A DNA stretch of 64,000 bases from the NCBI RefSeq assembly GCF_002777745.1, contig NZ_MEIO01000025.1, positions 62,001 to 126,000 of the forward strand, in the 5' to 3' direction. The notes under the pieces are model-generated. The model was not told the DNA's origin. It was given only the letters and a program-made list of their open reading frames with translations, and did not search any database. This DNA is from Snodgrassella alvi. GTDB lineage: Bacteria; Pseudomonadota; Gammaproteobacteria; Burkholderiales; Neisseriaceae. Made by a program: the position numbers and the translations under genes. This document shows, piece by piece, positions 9,407 to 18,956 of the stretch (position 1 is its first letter; each line of letters begins with the position of its first letter).

Positions 9407-10098
9407 ATATAGTGCGCAATTTGTTAATCGTTTTGGTGACAATATTTTTGTTGTTTAATGCTTATGTATATGGCAGCCTGTTAACATATCGGGCTGTAGC
9501 ACCACACCGTACCATGTTTATGCTATTGCGTATGCATGAGCTAGCTACAACTCATCCTGATATCCAGTTAAATTATAAATGGATAGCTTACAACCGGATC
9601 TCGCCCAATCTGAAAAAAGCCCTGATTGCTTCGGAAGATGCCCGCTTTACTGAACATGACGGTTTTGACTGGAATGGTATTCGTACGGCAATTAAAAGAA
9701 ATGAACATCAGGGCAAAATAGAGGCGGGTGGTTCAACTATCAGCCAACAATTGGCCAAAAATCTGTTTTTGTCTGAAAGTCGCCACTACTGGCGCAAGGC
9801 TGAAGAAGCGGTGATTACTTCTTTGCTCGAAGCAACTACCAATAAAGACCGGATCTTTACTTTATATCTGAATGTAATTGAATGGGGCTATGGTGTATTC
9901 GGGGCGGAAGCGGCAAGTGAAACAATATATGGGCGTACAGCGATGCAGTTGTCTGCGCAACAGGCAGCGAAGCTGGCTGCACGTGTACCCAGACCCCTTT
10001 ATTACATCGACCATCCGCACGATAAAGAAATCCGCCGTAAAGCCAACGTGATTTTACGGCGCATGGGTTCGGCACAATTGCCGGATAACGACCAGTAA
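9403..10098 (+). CDS. mtgA: Monofunctional peptidoglycan glycosyltransferase
   Basis: Polymerises lipid II into glycan strands at the periplasmic face, without a transpeptidase domain. It has 231 residues with one N-terminal membrane anchor (about residues 6-26), followed by a GT51 domain. The GT51 motifs appear in order: [11 protein letters not shown] with the catalytic Glu, [28 protein letters not shown], then the motif IV region around [18 protein letters not shown] overlap with aroE indicates cotranscription. It converges with cbpM, only 34 bases away. The length is typical for MtgA. Confidence 0.96.
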   Translation: MNIVRNLLIVLVTIFLLFNAYVYGSLLTYRAVAPHRTMFMLLRMHELATTHPDIQLNYKWIAYNRISPNLKKALIASEDARFTEHDGFDWNGIRTAIKRNEHQGKIEAGGSTISQQLAKNLFLSESRHYWRKAEEAVITSLLEATTNKDRIFTLYLNVIEWGYGVFGAEAASETIYGRTAMQLSAQQAAKLAARVPRPLYYIDHPHDKEIRRKANVILRRMGSAQLPDNDQ

Positions 10099-10132
10099 CG
10101 GTGCAGGGTAATTAATAATAATTTAAACCACA

Positions 10133-10399
10133 CTAGCTGCGCCGGCGCAGCTCTTCTACCTCATCAAGTAATTGCAAAATAAGAGCTGTTGCACTGGCAC
10201 TGGCATCGAAATCGCGATGTATGCGCCATGCACGGCGGGCTATAGCCATGTGATAACCGGTATAACGCGCCAATTGTGGTTCCTGTTCAATGGGAATAAC
10301 GCTTTCGGCAATTAAACTTAATATCCAGTTACTTTGATTGCCGCAGGCGCGAACTAGATCATCAAAGCTTAATTCTACATCTTGTTGATTATTATTCAT
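10133..10399 (-). CDS. cbpM: CbpM-like chaperone modulator
   Basis: A small MerR-like helical protein of 88 residues. In E. coli, CbpM binds the J domain of CbpA and inhibits both its DnaK co-chaperone and DNA-binding activity. The protein has the expected order: an acidic first segment with DLVRACG, a middle IPIEQEP..ARYTGYHMAIARRAWRIHRD segment, and a C-terminal helix rich in Leu/Glu/Arg. AGGAG sits 8 bases before the ATG. It follows cbpA by 22 bases, the classic cbpA-cbpM arrangement, which supports the assignment. Its last codons contain a perfect 18-base palindrome (10135-10152). Confidence 0.85.
   Translation of the reverse strand: MNNNQQDVELSFDDLVRACGNQSNWILSLIAESVIPIEQEPQLARYTGYHMAIARRAWRIHRDFDASASATALILQLLDEVEELRRRS
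10135..10152. repeat. 18-base GC-rich palindrome at the end of cbpM
   Basis: AGCTGCGCC followed by GGCGCAGCT is a perfect palindrome, very GC-rich against its surroundings, lying over the cbpM stop region between two convergent genes. It has no T-tract on either side, so a terminator role is uncertain. Confidence 0.4.
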
Positions 10400-10421
10400 T
10401 TTGCGCTCCTGCTGTCAAATA

Positions 10422-11390
10422 TCAAATGTGGTTCTGAGGCTGAAAAGCGGCATAATGCGAGGCAAGTGCTTGCCATGCGGCACGATCGGTTTCGGTATTG
10501 GTTTGAGGCAACACAATATTGATTAACAGATATAAATCGCCAGCCTCTTTTGCGGGTATACCCTTACCTTTCAAACGCATTTTCTGACCGTTGTGACTAT
10601 TGGCCGGAATATTGACACTTAATAATCCGGCTGGGGTGATGATATCGGTTTTACCACCTAATGCGGCTGTCCATGGCGCAACATTGATGCGTTGGTAAAC
10701 ATCTTTGCGATTTTGAACATACAGATTTTCCTGATTACGGAAGCTGATTTTTAAGTATAAATCTCCAGCTGCGCCACCATTAAAGCCCGGTAATCCCTGA
10801 CCACTAAGCCGAATCTGTTGCCCTTCGGTAATACCTGCTGGAATTTTTACATTCAGAGTTTTCCGTTCGTATGTCATTTGTCTCTGAGTATTCAGGGTGG
10901 GCATATTTAATGACAGGTTGCGCTGAGCACCCTGATAGGCAGCGGAAATGTCAATCACTAACTCGGCATGCTGATCTTCACCACCCATCGGGCCAGTGCG
11001 ATTCTGTTGAAAGCCATGCTGGCCACTGCTGCCAAAAGCAGAGAAGAAATCATCAAAGCGAAAGTCGCCGCTACCAAAAGCTCCGTTCTGACCAAAATGG
11101 CTGGGGTCAAACTCATATTGCTGATAGTTATAGCCATGATGGCTGCCATCATTTTGCTGACCGCCATGTCGGAAAGGGTTGTCCAACATTTCATCGTACT
11201 CGGCGCGTTTTTCCTTGTTGTGCAGAGTTTCGTAGGCGATGTTGATTTCACTGGTTTTGGCTACTGCATCAGGGTCTTTGCTGATATCTGGATGATATTT
11301 GCGTACCAATTTGCGATAGGCTTTTTTTATATCGTCTTCGCTGGCTTTGCGGTCTACACCCAGAATTTCATAAAAATTGCGTTCAGCCAT
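10422..11390 (-). CDS. cbpA: DnaJ-class co-chaperone CbpA (curved DNA-binding protein)
   Basis: Stimulates the DnaK ATPase and, in E. coli, also binds curved DNA in the nucleoid. The 322-residue protein opens with a J domain (NFYEILGVDRKASEDDIKKA, with the HPD motif in RKYHPDIS at about 33-35). A Gly/Phe/Gln/His-rich linker follows (about 75-140), then the two beta-barrel client-binding domains of class B J-proteins. There is no zinc-finger region, which separates it from DnaJ. It is followed 22 bases later by cbpM. Upstream lies a 1-kb AT-rich spacer that must contain its promoter. Confidence 0.93.
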   Translation of the reverse strand: MAERNFYEILGVDRKASEDDIKKAYRKLVRKYHPDISKDPDAVAKTSEINIAYETLHNKEKRAEYDEMLDNPFRHGGQQNDGSHHGYNYQQYEFDPSHFGQNGAFGSGDFRFDDFFSAFGSSGQHGFQQNRTGPMGGEDQHAELVIDISAAYQGAQRNLSLNMPTLNTQRQMTYERKTLNVKIPAGITEGQQIRLSGQGLPGFNGGAAGDLYLKISFRNQENLYVQNRKDVYQRINVAPWTAALGGKTDIITPAGLLSVNIPANSHNGQKMRLKGKGIPAKEAGDLYLLINIVLPQTNTETDRAAWQALASHYAAFQPQNHI

Positions 11391-12403
11391 GTTCTGTCCT
11401 TTGCGGGAATTTCTTTAGATTTTTCAAATTACTATTGTATTTTAATTGAGGGCGTACGGCTAAATTTTAAAGAGGGTAAGTTATATCGGTAGAAGATGTT
11501 TTATGTATTTTGAGTTGATATCTATTAATATTTGTTAATATATAACTGAATTTATTGACTAATACTTTTAGAGATTATTCATCGCAGTACATTCTGATTG
11601 AATCTGAATAAAATAAAATCAGTATGTTATGAAAAAAGTAGTAAGCTATACACGTACACCAAAGTAAAAGTTAAATTTTCAGCATTGGGCTAATCAAAAG
11701 CAAAATGATAAATTTTTGAGTAAATAAATAGGGGTGTTGTGAAAACATGATTTGAAAACGATACTATATGAATAGTTAAGTATTTACAGTTTAAGTTTTT
11801 ATTATTAAAAATATAAAAATTATTTTGTCGGAATCATGCAGCTTGCAATTTTTGCAATTTCTGCGGTGAACAAGCTTGGTTATCCATAGCTAAAATGTCT
11901 GTATAGATAATGTTTATTTACGGTTATTGCATGTGAATCATTGTATTGATGTTCAGAACAGATTTTTTTTCTGGGAAATATCAAAATAAATAGAAAACGT
12001 TAATGATAAATGCATATTATTAAGATTATAATTGATTCTATTTACTTTTATTTTATTTAATTACCTAAAATTGTTATTTGGAAGGATAGTTAAATGTCTG
12101 AATTATATTAATTTGTGATGATTCGTTTGTTTGTTTTAAATCAGAAAATTGGTGTAAAAAGACATTGCTGTTTATGCATTACACTGGTACGATTTGGGCG
12201 AAAATACAGTATGTTGCACCACAATAATATATGCTTTTCTGAATTCAGATTATGCAGATTTATTGTAAGTTGTTTGAATTTATATGTATTTTTTTAATCA
12301 GTTTGGTAAAGAAATTGGTTAAAAAAAGAAAATAATAGATGAAATAGCAACAACATAAAGTGTTTTGTTCATGACTCAATCCCATATGAAAGAGGATATT
12401 GCT
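11391..12403. other. 1-kb AT-rich divergent spacer between cbpA and aceE
   Basis: About 1,010 bases of strongly AT-rich DNA between divergent cbpA and aceE. The longest open frame (12115-12297) has no codon or ribosome-binding support. A 17-codon open frame at 11836-11889 (MQLAIFAISAVNKLGYP) is too short to call. The aceE promoter must lie here, but I could not fix it: TTGCTG with TACGAT 17 bases later, near 12166-12194, is only a weak candidate. Confidence 0.4.
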
Positions 12404-15079
12404 ATGTCTGCTGACTTCCATGATCAAGATATCGATCCGATTGAAACCCAGGAATGGCTGGATTCGTTAAGTTCGGTGCTGAAAGAAGAGGGACCCGAAC
12501 GCGCTCATTATTTGATGGAAAGCTTGGTGCGCTATATTCGCCGCCGAGGCATCTATATGCCATTCAGTGCCACTACAGCCTATCTGAATACTATTCCTGT
12601 TGGTAAAGAAAAAAAATCACCGGGTAATCATGAATTAGAGCATCGCATTCGTTCATTGGTGCGCTGGAATGCAGCAGCACTGGTGTTAAATGCAAGCAAG
12701 AAGAATCTTGAGCTTGGTGGCCATATTGCCAGCTTTCAGTCATGCGCCACTTTATACGATGTTGGCTTTAATCATTTCTGGCACGGTAAAACAGAAAATC
12801 AGGAAGGCGATTTAATATTCTTCCAAGGACATAGTGCGCCTGGTTTCTATGCCCGTGCTTTCGTTGAAGGTCGTCTGACTGAAGAACAGATGCGTAATTT
12901 CCGTCAGGAAGTGGATGGTAATGGTCTGTCTTCCTACCCTCATCCGTGGCTGATGCCTGATTTTTGGCAGTTCCCGACCGTATCTATGGGGCTGGGCGCA
13001 ATACAGGGCATTTATCAGGCACGCTTGCTGAAATATCTAGAATCTCGAGGTCTGGCCAAGACTCAGGGTCGTAAGGTATGGGTATTCTGTGGCGACGGTG
13101 AAATGGACGAACCGGAAAGTCAGGGTGCTATTGCGCTGGCTGCCCGTGATGGTCTGGACAATTTGATTTTTGTTGTGAACTGTAATTTGCAGCGTCTAGA
13201 TGGTCCGGTACGTGGTAACGGAAAAATCATTCAGGAATTGGAAGGTAACTTCCGTGGTGCGGGCTGGAATGTACTGAAAGTAATCTGGGGCAGCAAATGG
13301 GATGCACTGCTGGCACAAGATAAAGATAATCTACTGAAAAAACGCATGGAAGAGTGTGTTGACGGTGATTATCAGATGTATAAATCACAAAATGGTGCCT
13401 ATGTCCGTGAACACTTCTTCAATACGCCTGAACTAAAAGCCATGGTGGCAAATATGTCAGACGATGAAATCTGGTCACTGAATCGTGGTGGTCATGATCC
13501 ACACAAAGTTTATGCGGCATATTACGAAGCAGTGAATAATCCGGATGGTCGTCCGACAGTGATTCTGGCTAAAACCATTAAGGGCTATGGTATGGGCGCT
13601 TCCGGTGAAGCACAAAACACTGCCCATCAGGCCAAGAAAATGGATATGAAATCTTTGAAACAGTTCCGTGATCGCTTCCAGATTCCGGTAACTGATGAAG
13701 AGATGGAACACACTCTCCCGTTCTTCCGTCTGCCTGAAGACAGCGAAGAAATGAAATATATGAAAGAGCGCCGTGCCGAGCTCGGCGGCTTCCTGCCATA
13801 TCGTCATCCAGATTCTGAACAACTGACTATTCCTGCACTGAGCGAGTTTGCTCCGCAGTTGCAGGACAGTGGTGACCGTGAGTTCTCTACCACTATGGCG
13901 TTTGTACGTATTCTGAGTACATTACTTAAAGATAAGAATATCGGTAAACGTGTGGTTCCGATTGTGCCAGATGAAAGCCGTACTTTTGGGATGGAGGGTC
14001 TGTTCCGTCAGTATGGTATCTGGAATCCAAAAGGCCAGATTTATACGCCTCAGGATCATGACCAGTTGATGTTCTATAAAGAATCCAAAAACGGTCAGAT
14101 TTTCCAGGAAGGTATTAACGAACCGGGTGCCATGAGCTCGTGGATTGCAGCAGCCACCAGCTATTCCAATAACGATTATCCGCTGATTCCATTCTATATT
14201 TATTATTCAATGTTTGGTTTCCAACGTATTGGTGACTTGGCTTGGGCTGCTGGTGATCAGCGTGCTCGTGGCTTTATGCTGGGCGGTACCTCTGGCCGTA
14301 CGACACTAAATGGTGAAGGTTTGCAGCATCAGGACGGTCACAGCCATATTCAGGCTGAGTTGATTCCAAATTGTATCTCTTATGATCCGTCCTTCTCTTA
14401 TGAAGTGGCTGTGATTATTCAGAATGGTATGCACCGTATGTATGTAGAACGTGAGGATGTGTTCTATTACATTACTTTGATGAACCAGAATTACAAACAT
14501 CCGGCCATGCCACAGCGTGAAGGTATTGAGCAGCAGATTCTAAAAGGTATGTATCTGTTGCAGGAAGGAACTGGCGGCAAGCAAAAAGTACAGTTGATGG
14601 GTTCCGGTGTGATTTTGCAGGAAGTAATTGCTGCTGCAGAACTGCTGAAACAGGATTTTGATGTAGATGCGAATATCTGGAGTGTTACTTCATTTAATGA
14701 ACTGTATCGCGATGGTATTGATATTGAGCGTTACAATCGTCTGCACCCGACTGATACACAGAAAGTACCTTATGTAACCCAGTTGCTATCTGGTCACGAA
14801 GGCCCAGTTGTAGCTTCAACTGATTATGTACGTCACTTTGCTGACCGAATCCGCGCCTATGTTCCGCAGGATATCTTTACTGTGCTGGGTACTGATGGCT
14901 TTGGTCGCAGTGATTCCCGTGACAATTTGCGTGAATTCTTTGAAGTCAACCGTTACCACGTTGCGGTGGCCGCTCTTAACGGTCTGGCTGATGAAGGTAA
15001 GATCAGCAAACAGGTTGTACAGGATGCCATCAGTAAATATGGTATCAAGGCTGATGTTGAACCAAGCTGGACACGCTAA
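12404..15079 (+). CDS. aceE: Pyruvate dehydrogenase E1 component, homodimeric type
   Basis: Decarboxylates pyruvate with thiamine diphosphate and passes the acetyl group to the lipoyl domains of AceF. The start is ATG 12404 (891 residues): AGAGGA lies 7 bases upstream and the protein then begins with the expected DPIETQEW segment. A TTG/ATG 30-39 bases further up would only add MFMTQSHMKEDIA. The TPP/Mg motif is GDGEMDEPESQGA from residue 230, ending about 28 residues later in NCN. The HGH-like SFQSCATLYDVGFNHFW region and the C-terminal transketolase-like domain are complete. It is the first gene of aceE-aceF-lpdA. Confidence 0.98.
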   Translation: MSADFHDQDIDPIETQEWLDSLSSVLKEEGPERAHYLMESLVRYIRRRGIYMPFSATTAYLNTIPVGKEKKSPGNHELEHRIRSLVRWNAAALVLNASKKNLELGGHIASFQSCATLYDVGFNHFWHGKTENQEGDLIFFQGHSAPGFYARAFVEGRLTEEQMRNFRQEVDGNGLSSYPHPWLMPDFWQFPTVSMGLGAIQGIYQARLLKYLESRGLAKTQGRKVWVFCGDGEMDEPESQGAIALAARDGLDNLIFVVNCNLQRLDGPVRGNGKIIQELEGNFRGAGWNVLKVIWGSKWDALLAQDKDNLLKKRMEECVDGDYQMYKSQNGAYVREHFFNTPELKAMVANMSDDEIWSLNRGGHDPHKVYAAYYEAVNNPDGRPTVILAKTIKGYGMGASGEAQNTAHQAKKMDMKSLKQFRDRFQIPVTDEEMEHTLPFFRLPEDSEEMKYMKERRAELGGFLPYRHPDSEQLTIPALSEFAPQLQDSGDREFSTTMAFVRILSTLLKDKNIGKRVVPIVPDESRTFGMEGLFRQYGIWNPKGQIYTPQDHDQLMFYKESKNGQIFQEGINEPGAMSSWIAAATSYSNNDYPLIPFYIYYSMFGFQRIGDLAWAAGDQRARGFMLGGTSGRTTLNGEGLQHQDGHSHIQAELIPNCISYDPSFSYEVAVIIQNGMHRMYVEREDVFYYITLMNQNYKHPAMPQREGIEQQILKGMYLLQEGTGGKQKVQLMGSGVILQEVIAAAELLKQDFDVDANIWSVTSFNELYRDGIDIERYNRLHPTDTQKVPYVTQLLSGHEGPVVASTDYVRHFADRIRAYVPQDIFTVLGTDGFGRSDSRDNLREFFEVNRYHVAVAALNGLADEGKISKQVVQDAISKYGIKADVEPSWTR

Positions 15080-15087
15080 TGAACCGA

Positions 15088-15116
15088 CTGCCTGAATGTG
15101 TATCACTTTCAGGCAG
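15088..15116 (+). terminator. Stem-loop between aceE and aceF
   Basis: CTGCCTGAA (15088-15096) and TTCAGGCAG (15108-15116) form a perfect 9-base stem with an 11-base loop, just after the aceE stop. The exit side is GTTGTGTTGG, not a T-run, so partial attenuation or RNA stabilisation is as likely as termination. The left arm resembles a neisserial uptake sequence (see findings). Confidence 0.5.
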
Positions 15117-15186
15117 GTTGTGTTGGCTGTAGAGGCTAACGATTGTCGGACGCAGGTGTATCCTGCTGTCACCAAAGGACATAATG

Positions 15187-16824
15187 ATGAGTCAGATTGT
15201 AGAAATAAAAGTGCCAGATATCGGTAATTATACTGGTGTCGATGTTATTGATGTGGCAGTCAAGGTTGGCGATAGTATTGCGGTAGACGATACCTTGATT
15301 ACGCTCGAAACCGATAAGGCCACTATGGATGTACCTGCTGATCATGCTGGTGTAGTTAAAGAAGTGCTGGTTAAAGTAGGCGATAAAGTTTCTGAAGGCA
15401 GTGTAATTGTAAAAGTGGAAGCTACCGATGCTGTGGCAGCTCCTTCAGTAGCTGAAGCACCAGCTAAAGCGGAAGCCACTACTAAAAGTGCCGCTGGTGC
15501 TGCTGTACAGTCAGTTGCGGTAAATGTACCTGATATCGGCAACTTCTCGAATGTAGATGTGATAGAGGTGGATATTAAGGTAGGTGATGAAGTGGCTGTT
15601 GACCAGACGCTGGTTACCCTCGAAACTGATAAAGCCACCATGGATGTACCGTCTACAGTTGCCGGCAAGGTAACTGCTGTACATGTAAAAGTAGGTGACA
15701 AGGTTTCGGAAGGCAGTGCCCTGATTGAAGTAGCTGCTGCATCAGCCAGTGCTGACGCAAATATACCAGCAACATCAGCGCAAAAAGAAGCCGCAGAAAT
15801 TAAAAAACAGGTTGCTGCAACTCCATCGGCTGAAAACAATGATTTACGTGCCGAAATTAAAAGTCATGTTCCACAAGCTTTTGGTAGCTCGGATATTGAT
15901 GAAAAAGGCTTTGAAAAAGCTCATGCCAGCCCATCTGTTCGCAAACTTGCTCGTGAGCTGGGTGTAGATCTGGGACGTGTAACTGGCAGTGGCCGTAAAG
16001 GACGTATTACACCAGTAGACTTGCGTGGCTTTGTTAAGTCTGTGATGCAGAAAATTGAACAGGGTGGTGCAGGTGCTTCTCTTGGTGGTGGGCTGGATTT
16101 ATTGCCATGGCCAAAAGTAGATTTCAGCAAATTTGGTGAAATCGAAGTTAAAGAACTGTCACGCATCAAGAAAATATCCGGTCAGAATCTGGCGCGTAAT
16201 TGGGTAATGATTCCTCATGTTACTTTGCATGAAGATGCAGACATGACTGATCTGGAAGCATTCCGCAAACAATTGAATAAAGAATGGGAACGAGCTGGTA
16301 TTAAAGTATCTCCGCTAGCTTTCATCATTCTGGCCTGCGTGAAAGCTTTACAGGAGTTTCCAGAATTCAATTCTTCGCTTGATGGCGATAACTTGATTCT
16401 GAAAAAATACATCCATATCGGCTTTGCTGCAGATACACCGAATGGTCTGGTAGTGCCGGTTATCAAGAATGCCGACCAGAAAGGCCTGAAGGAAATCACG
16501 CAAGAACTAGCCGACATGAGTAAACGTGCACGTGAAGGCAAGCTCAAACCGCAGGAAATGCAAGGCGCTTCCTTTACTATTTCTTCTTTGGGTGGTATTG
16601 GCGGCACAGGATTTACGCCGATTGTTAATGCTCCGGAAGTAGCCATTCTAGGTGTATGTAAATCCCAAATTAAACCAAGCTGGAATGGCAAGGAATTTGA
16701 ACCACGCTTACAATGCCCGCTGTCGCTTTCTTTCGATCACCGTGTGATTGATGGTGCAGCCGGTATGCGTTTTCTGGTATTTATCAGCCAGTTGCTGGCT
16801 GATTTCCGCCGCGTATCTCTGTAA
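15187..16824 (+). CDS. aceF: Dihydrolipoyl acetyltransferase, E2 of pyruvate dehydrogenase
   Basis: The core of the PDH complex; it carries the acetyl group on lipoyl lysines and transfers it to CoA. I use the second of two tandem ATGs (15187), with AAAGGA 7 bases upstream; 545 residues. Two lipoyl domains are present, each with ETDKATMDVP (lipoylated Lys44 and Lys149), joined by Ala/Pro-rich linkers. A peripheral-subunit-binding domain follows (PSVRKLARELGVDLGRVTGS). The C-terminal acetyltransferase domain carries the catalytic DHRVID with His518. It lies 104 bases after aceE and 110 bases before lpdA, both gaps containing a stem-loop. Confidence 0.98.
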   Translation: MSQIVEIKVPDIGNYTGVDVIDVAVKVGDSIAVDDTLITLETDKATMDVPADHAGVVKEVLVKVGDKVSEGSVIVKVEATDAVAAPSVAEAPAKAEATTKSAAGAAVQSVAVNVPDIGNFSNVDVIEVDIKVGDEVAVDQTLVTLETDKATMDVPSTVAGKVTAVHVKVGDKVSEGSALIEVAAASASADANIPATSAQKEAAEIKKQVAATPSAENNDLRAEIKSHVPQAFGSSDIDEKGFEKAHASPSVRKLARELGVDLGRVTGSGRKGRITPVDLRGFVKSVMQKIEQGGAGASLGGGLDLLPWPKVDFSKFGEIEVKELSRIKKISGQNLARNWVMIPHVTLHEDADMTDLEAFRKQLNKEWERAGIKVSPLAFIILACVKALQEFPEFNSSLDGDNLILKKYIHIGFAADTPNGLVVPVIKNADQKGLKEITQELADMSKRAREGKLKPQEMQGASFTISSLGGIGGTGFTPIVNAPEVAILGVCKSQIKPSWNGKEFEPRLQCPLSLSFDHRVIDGAAGMRFLVFISQLLADFRRVSL

Positions 16825-16836
16825 GTCTTTAATCAG

Positions 16837-16871
16837 AGGCTGCCCGAAAACAGATTGGTTTCTGGCAGCCT
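16837..16871 (+). terminator. Stem-loop between aceF and lpdA
   Basis: AGGCTGCC (16837-16844) pairs with GGCAGCCT (16864-16871). The 19-base loop can add a short inner GAAAAC/GTTTCT pairing. There is no T-tract, so read-through into lpdA is expected. The first 12 bases, AGGCTGCCCGAA, match the Simonsiella-type uptake word at 11 of 12 positions. Confidence 0.45.
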
Positions 16872-16934
16872 GTGTACATGAAATACAGGTAAATTCTGTT
16901 GTGATAATCGCAACAGTCAAGCAAAGGTTAGACC

Positions 16935-18689
16935 ATGAGCTTAATTGAACTAAAAGTACCAGATATTGGCAATTATCAAAATGTTGATATTATTGCGGTA
17001 GAAATCAAACCGGGCGATTCTGTTGCGGTAGATGATACGCTGATCACGCTGGAAACTGACAAAGCCACCATGGATGTACCGGCAGAGACTGCCGGTGTGG
17101 TGAAGGAAGTTAAAGTTAAAGTTGGCGACAAAATTTCTGAAGGCGGTGTAATTGCAGTAATAGAAGCTGCTGCCAAAGCAGAAACAGCAGCCTCTGTGCC
17201 AACAGAAAGCGCACCGGCAACCGCACCGCAAGCAGCCAGTTACAGTGGCAGCAGTGATGCCGAATACGATGTAGTAGTACTTGGTGGTGGCCCCGGTGGC
17301 TATTCAGCTGCTTTTGCTGCTGCCGATGAAGGGTTGAAAGTTGCCATCGTTGAACGTTATGCTACTTTGGGAGGCGTGTGTCTAAATGTAGGCTGTATTC
17401 CTTCCAAGGCTTTGTTGCACAATGCAGCGGTTATTGATGAAGTTAAAGAGCTCAAAGCTAATGGCATTGAGTATCCGGCACCAAAAATTGATATTGACCA
17501 GTTGCGTAGCTACAAAGAAAAAGTAGTAGCTAGGATGACCGGTGGTTTGGCTGGTATGGCCAAAACCCGTAAAGTGGACATTATCCGTGGTAATGGCCGT
17601 TATATTGATCCACATCACATTGAAGTAAAATTAACTTCAGGTGAAGGCAGGGTTGAAACTGGTGAGACGACAACACTGACCTTCAAAAACACCATTATTG
17701 CCGCTGGTAGCCGTGTAGTTAATTTACCGTTTATCCCTGAAGATCCTCGTATCGTCGATTCAACCGGTGCACTGGCACTGAAATTTGTGCCTGAAAAAAT
17801 GCTGATTATCGGTGGTGGCATCATCGGTTTGGAAATGGGTACAGTGTACAGCACACTGGGCGCACGTCTAGATGTAGTTGAAATGATGGACGGCCTAATG
17901 CAGGGTGCTGACCGAGATATGGTAAGAATCTGGCAGAAGAAAAACGAGCACCGCTTCGATAATATTATGCTGAATACCAAAACCACGGCTGTTGAAGCCA
18001 GAGAAGATGGTATTTATGTAACGTTTGAAGGAGCGAAAGCGCCTACAGAACCTCAACGCTATGATCTGGTATTGGTGGCTGCTGGTCGTGCACCTAATGG
18101 TAAGTTAATTGGTGCTGAGAATGCCGGTGTAGCTGTAACCGATCGTGGTTTTATTAATGTTGATAAGCAAATGCGCACTAATGTGCCACATATTTTTGCA
18201 ATTGGCGATATTGTTGGCCAGCCGATGCTAGCGCATAAGGCCGTACATGAAGCTCATGTAGCCGCAGAAAACTGTGCTGGTCATCAGGCTTACTTTGATG
18301 CACGAGTGATTCCGGGCGTAGCTTACACCAACCCAGAAGTAGCATGGGTTGGCATGACAGAAGACCAAGCGAAAAAAGAAGGTGTGAAAATCAACAAGGC
18401 AGTATTCCCATGGGCAGCTTCCGGTCGTGCTGTAGCTAACGGTTGCAGCGAAGGAGCTACCAAGCTGATTTTTGATGCAGATAGTGGTTTGATTATTGGT
18501 GGTGCGATTGTTGGCCCAAGTGCCGGCGATATGATTGGTGAAATCTGTCTGGCTATTGAAATGGGTTGTGATGCAGACGACATCGGTCGGACAATCCACC
18601 CACATCCGACACTGGGTGAATCAATAGGCATGGCTGCTGAAGTGGCAATGGGTACTTGTACCGATTTACCGCCTCAGCGTAAAAAATAA
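16935..18689 (+). CDS. lpdA: Dihydrolipoamide dehydrogenase with N-terminal lipoyl domain (E3)
   Basis: A flavoprotein that re-oxidises dihydrolipoamide with NAD+ in the PDH complex. The 584-residue protein is about 110 longer than E. coli Lpd because it starts with its own lipoyl domain (ETDKATMDVP, Lys43) and a Pro/Ala linker. The same architecture is known from the neisserial P64k protein. The enzyme part has the FAD motif VVLGGGPGGYSAA at about 114-126, the redox disulfide GGVCLNVGCIPSK (Cys149/Cys154), an NAD Rossmann motif (IIGGGIIGLE) and the C-terminal catalytic HPHPTLGE. AAAGG lies about 10 bases before ATG. A strong terminator follows. Confidence 0.97.
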   Translation: MSLIELKVPDIGNYQNVDIIAVEIKPGDSVAVDDTLITLETDKATMDVPAETAGVVKEVKVKVGDKISEGGVIAVIEAAAKAETAASVPTESAPATAPQAASYSGSSDAEYDVVVLGGGPGGYSAAFAAADEGLKVAIVERYATLGGVCLNVGCIPSKALLHNAAVIDEVKELKANGIEYPAPKIDIDQLRSYKEKVVARMTGGLAGMAKTRKVDIIRGNGRYIDPHHIEVKLTSGEGRVETGETTTLTFKNTIIAAGSRVVNLPFIPEDPRIVDSTGALALKFVPEKMLIIGGGIIGLEMGTVYSTLGARLDVVEMMDGLMQGADRDMVRIWQKKNEHRFDNIMLNTKTTAVEAREDGIYVTFEGAKAPTEPQRYDLVLVAAGRAPNGKLIGAENAGVAVTDRGFINVDKQMRTNVPHIFAIGDIVGQPMLAHKAVHEAHVAAENCAGHQAYFDARVIPGVAYTNPEVAWVGMTEDQAKKEGVKINKAVFPWAASGRAVANGCSEGATKLIFDADSGLIIGGAIVGPSAGDMIGEICLAIEMGCDADDIGRTIHPHPTLGESIGMAAEVAMGTCTDLPPQRKK

Positions 18690-18712
18690 GTAGTAAAAAG
18701 TTTTTATTGCAG

Positions 18713-18743
18713 GCTGTTCGAATATATTCGAACAGCTTTTTTT
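18713..18743 (+). terminator. Rho-independent terminator of aceEF-lpdA
   Basis: GCTGTTCGAA (18713-18722), TATA loop, TTCGAACAGC (18727-18736), then seven T's: a perfect 10-base stem with a T-tract directly behind lpdA. Confidence 0.93.
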
Positions 18744-18956
18744 ATTGGTTGGAAATAACTATTGCTGGATATTAACTTTTGTTTGCTAGAATTTAACTTT
18801 TAATACAAAGAATATAGACATTTAATCAGCAAGCCATATTTAATCGTTCCAGCACGGTATTTATTCAGTTATTATCAGGATTAATATGCAGCTGAATCAT
18901 TATCTGCATGTTGCTGTAAGCTTATATTTTTATTAATCAGTCTGAGTACAAATTTA

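Noticed and set aside
12115-12297. 60-codon plus-strand frame before aceE
   Set aside because: Weak composition (many Cys/Leu/Phe), no ribosome-binding site and ends before the aceE leader; most likely chance in AT-rich DNA.
15342-15839. Long antisense frame over aceF
   Set aside because: It is the shadow of a repetitive Ala/Val/Thr-rich lipoyl/linker coding region; similar antisense frames over rarA, cyoB, uppP and comM were rejected for the same reason.
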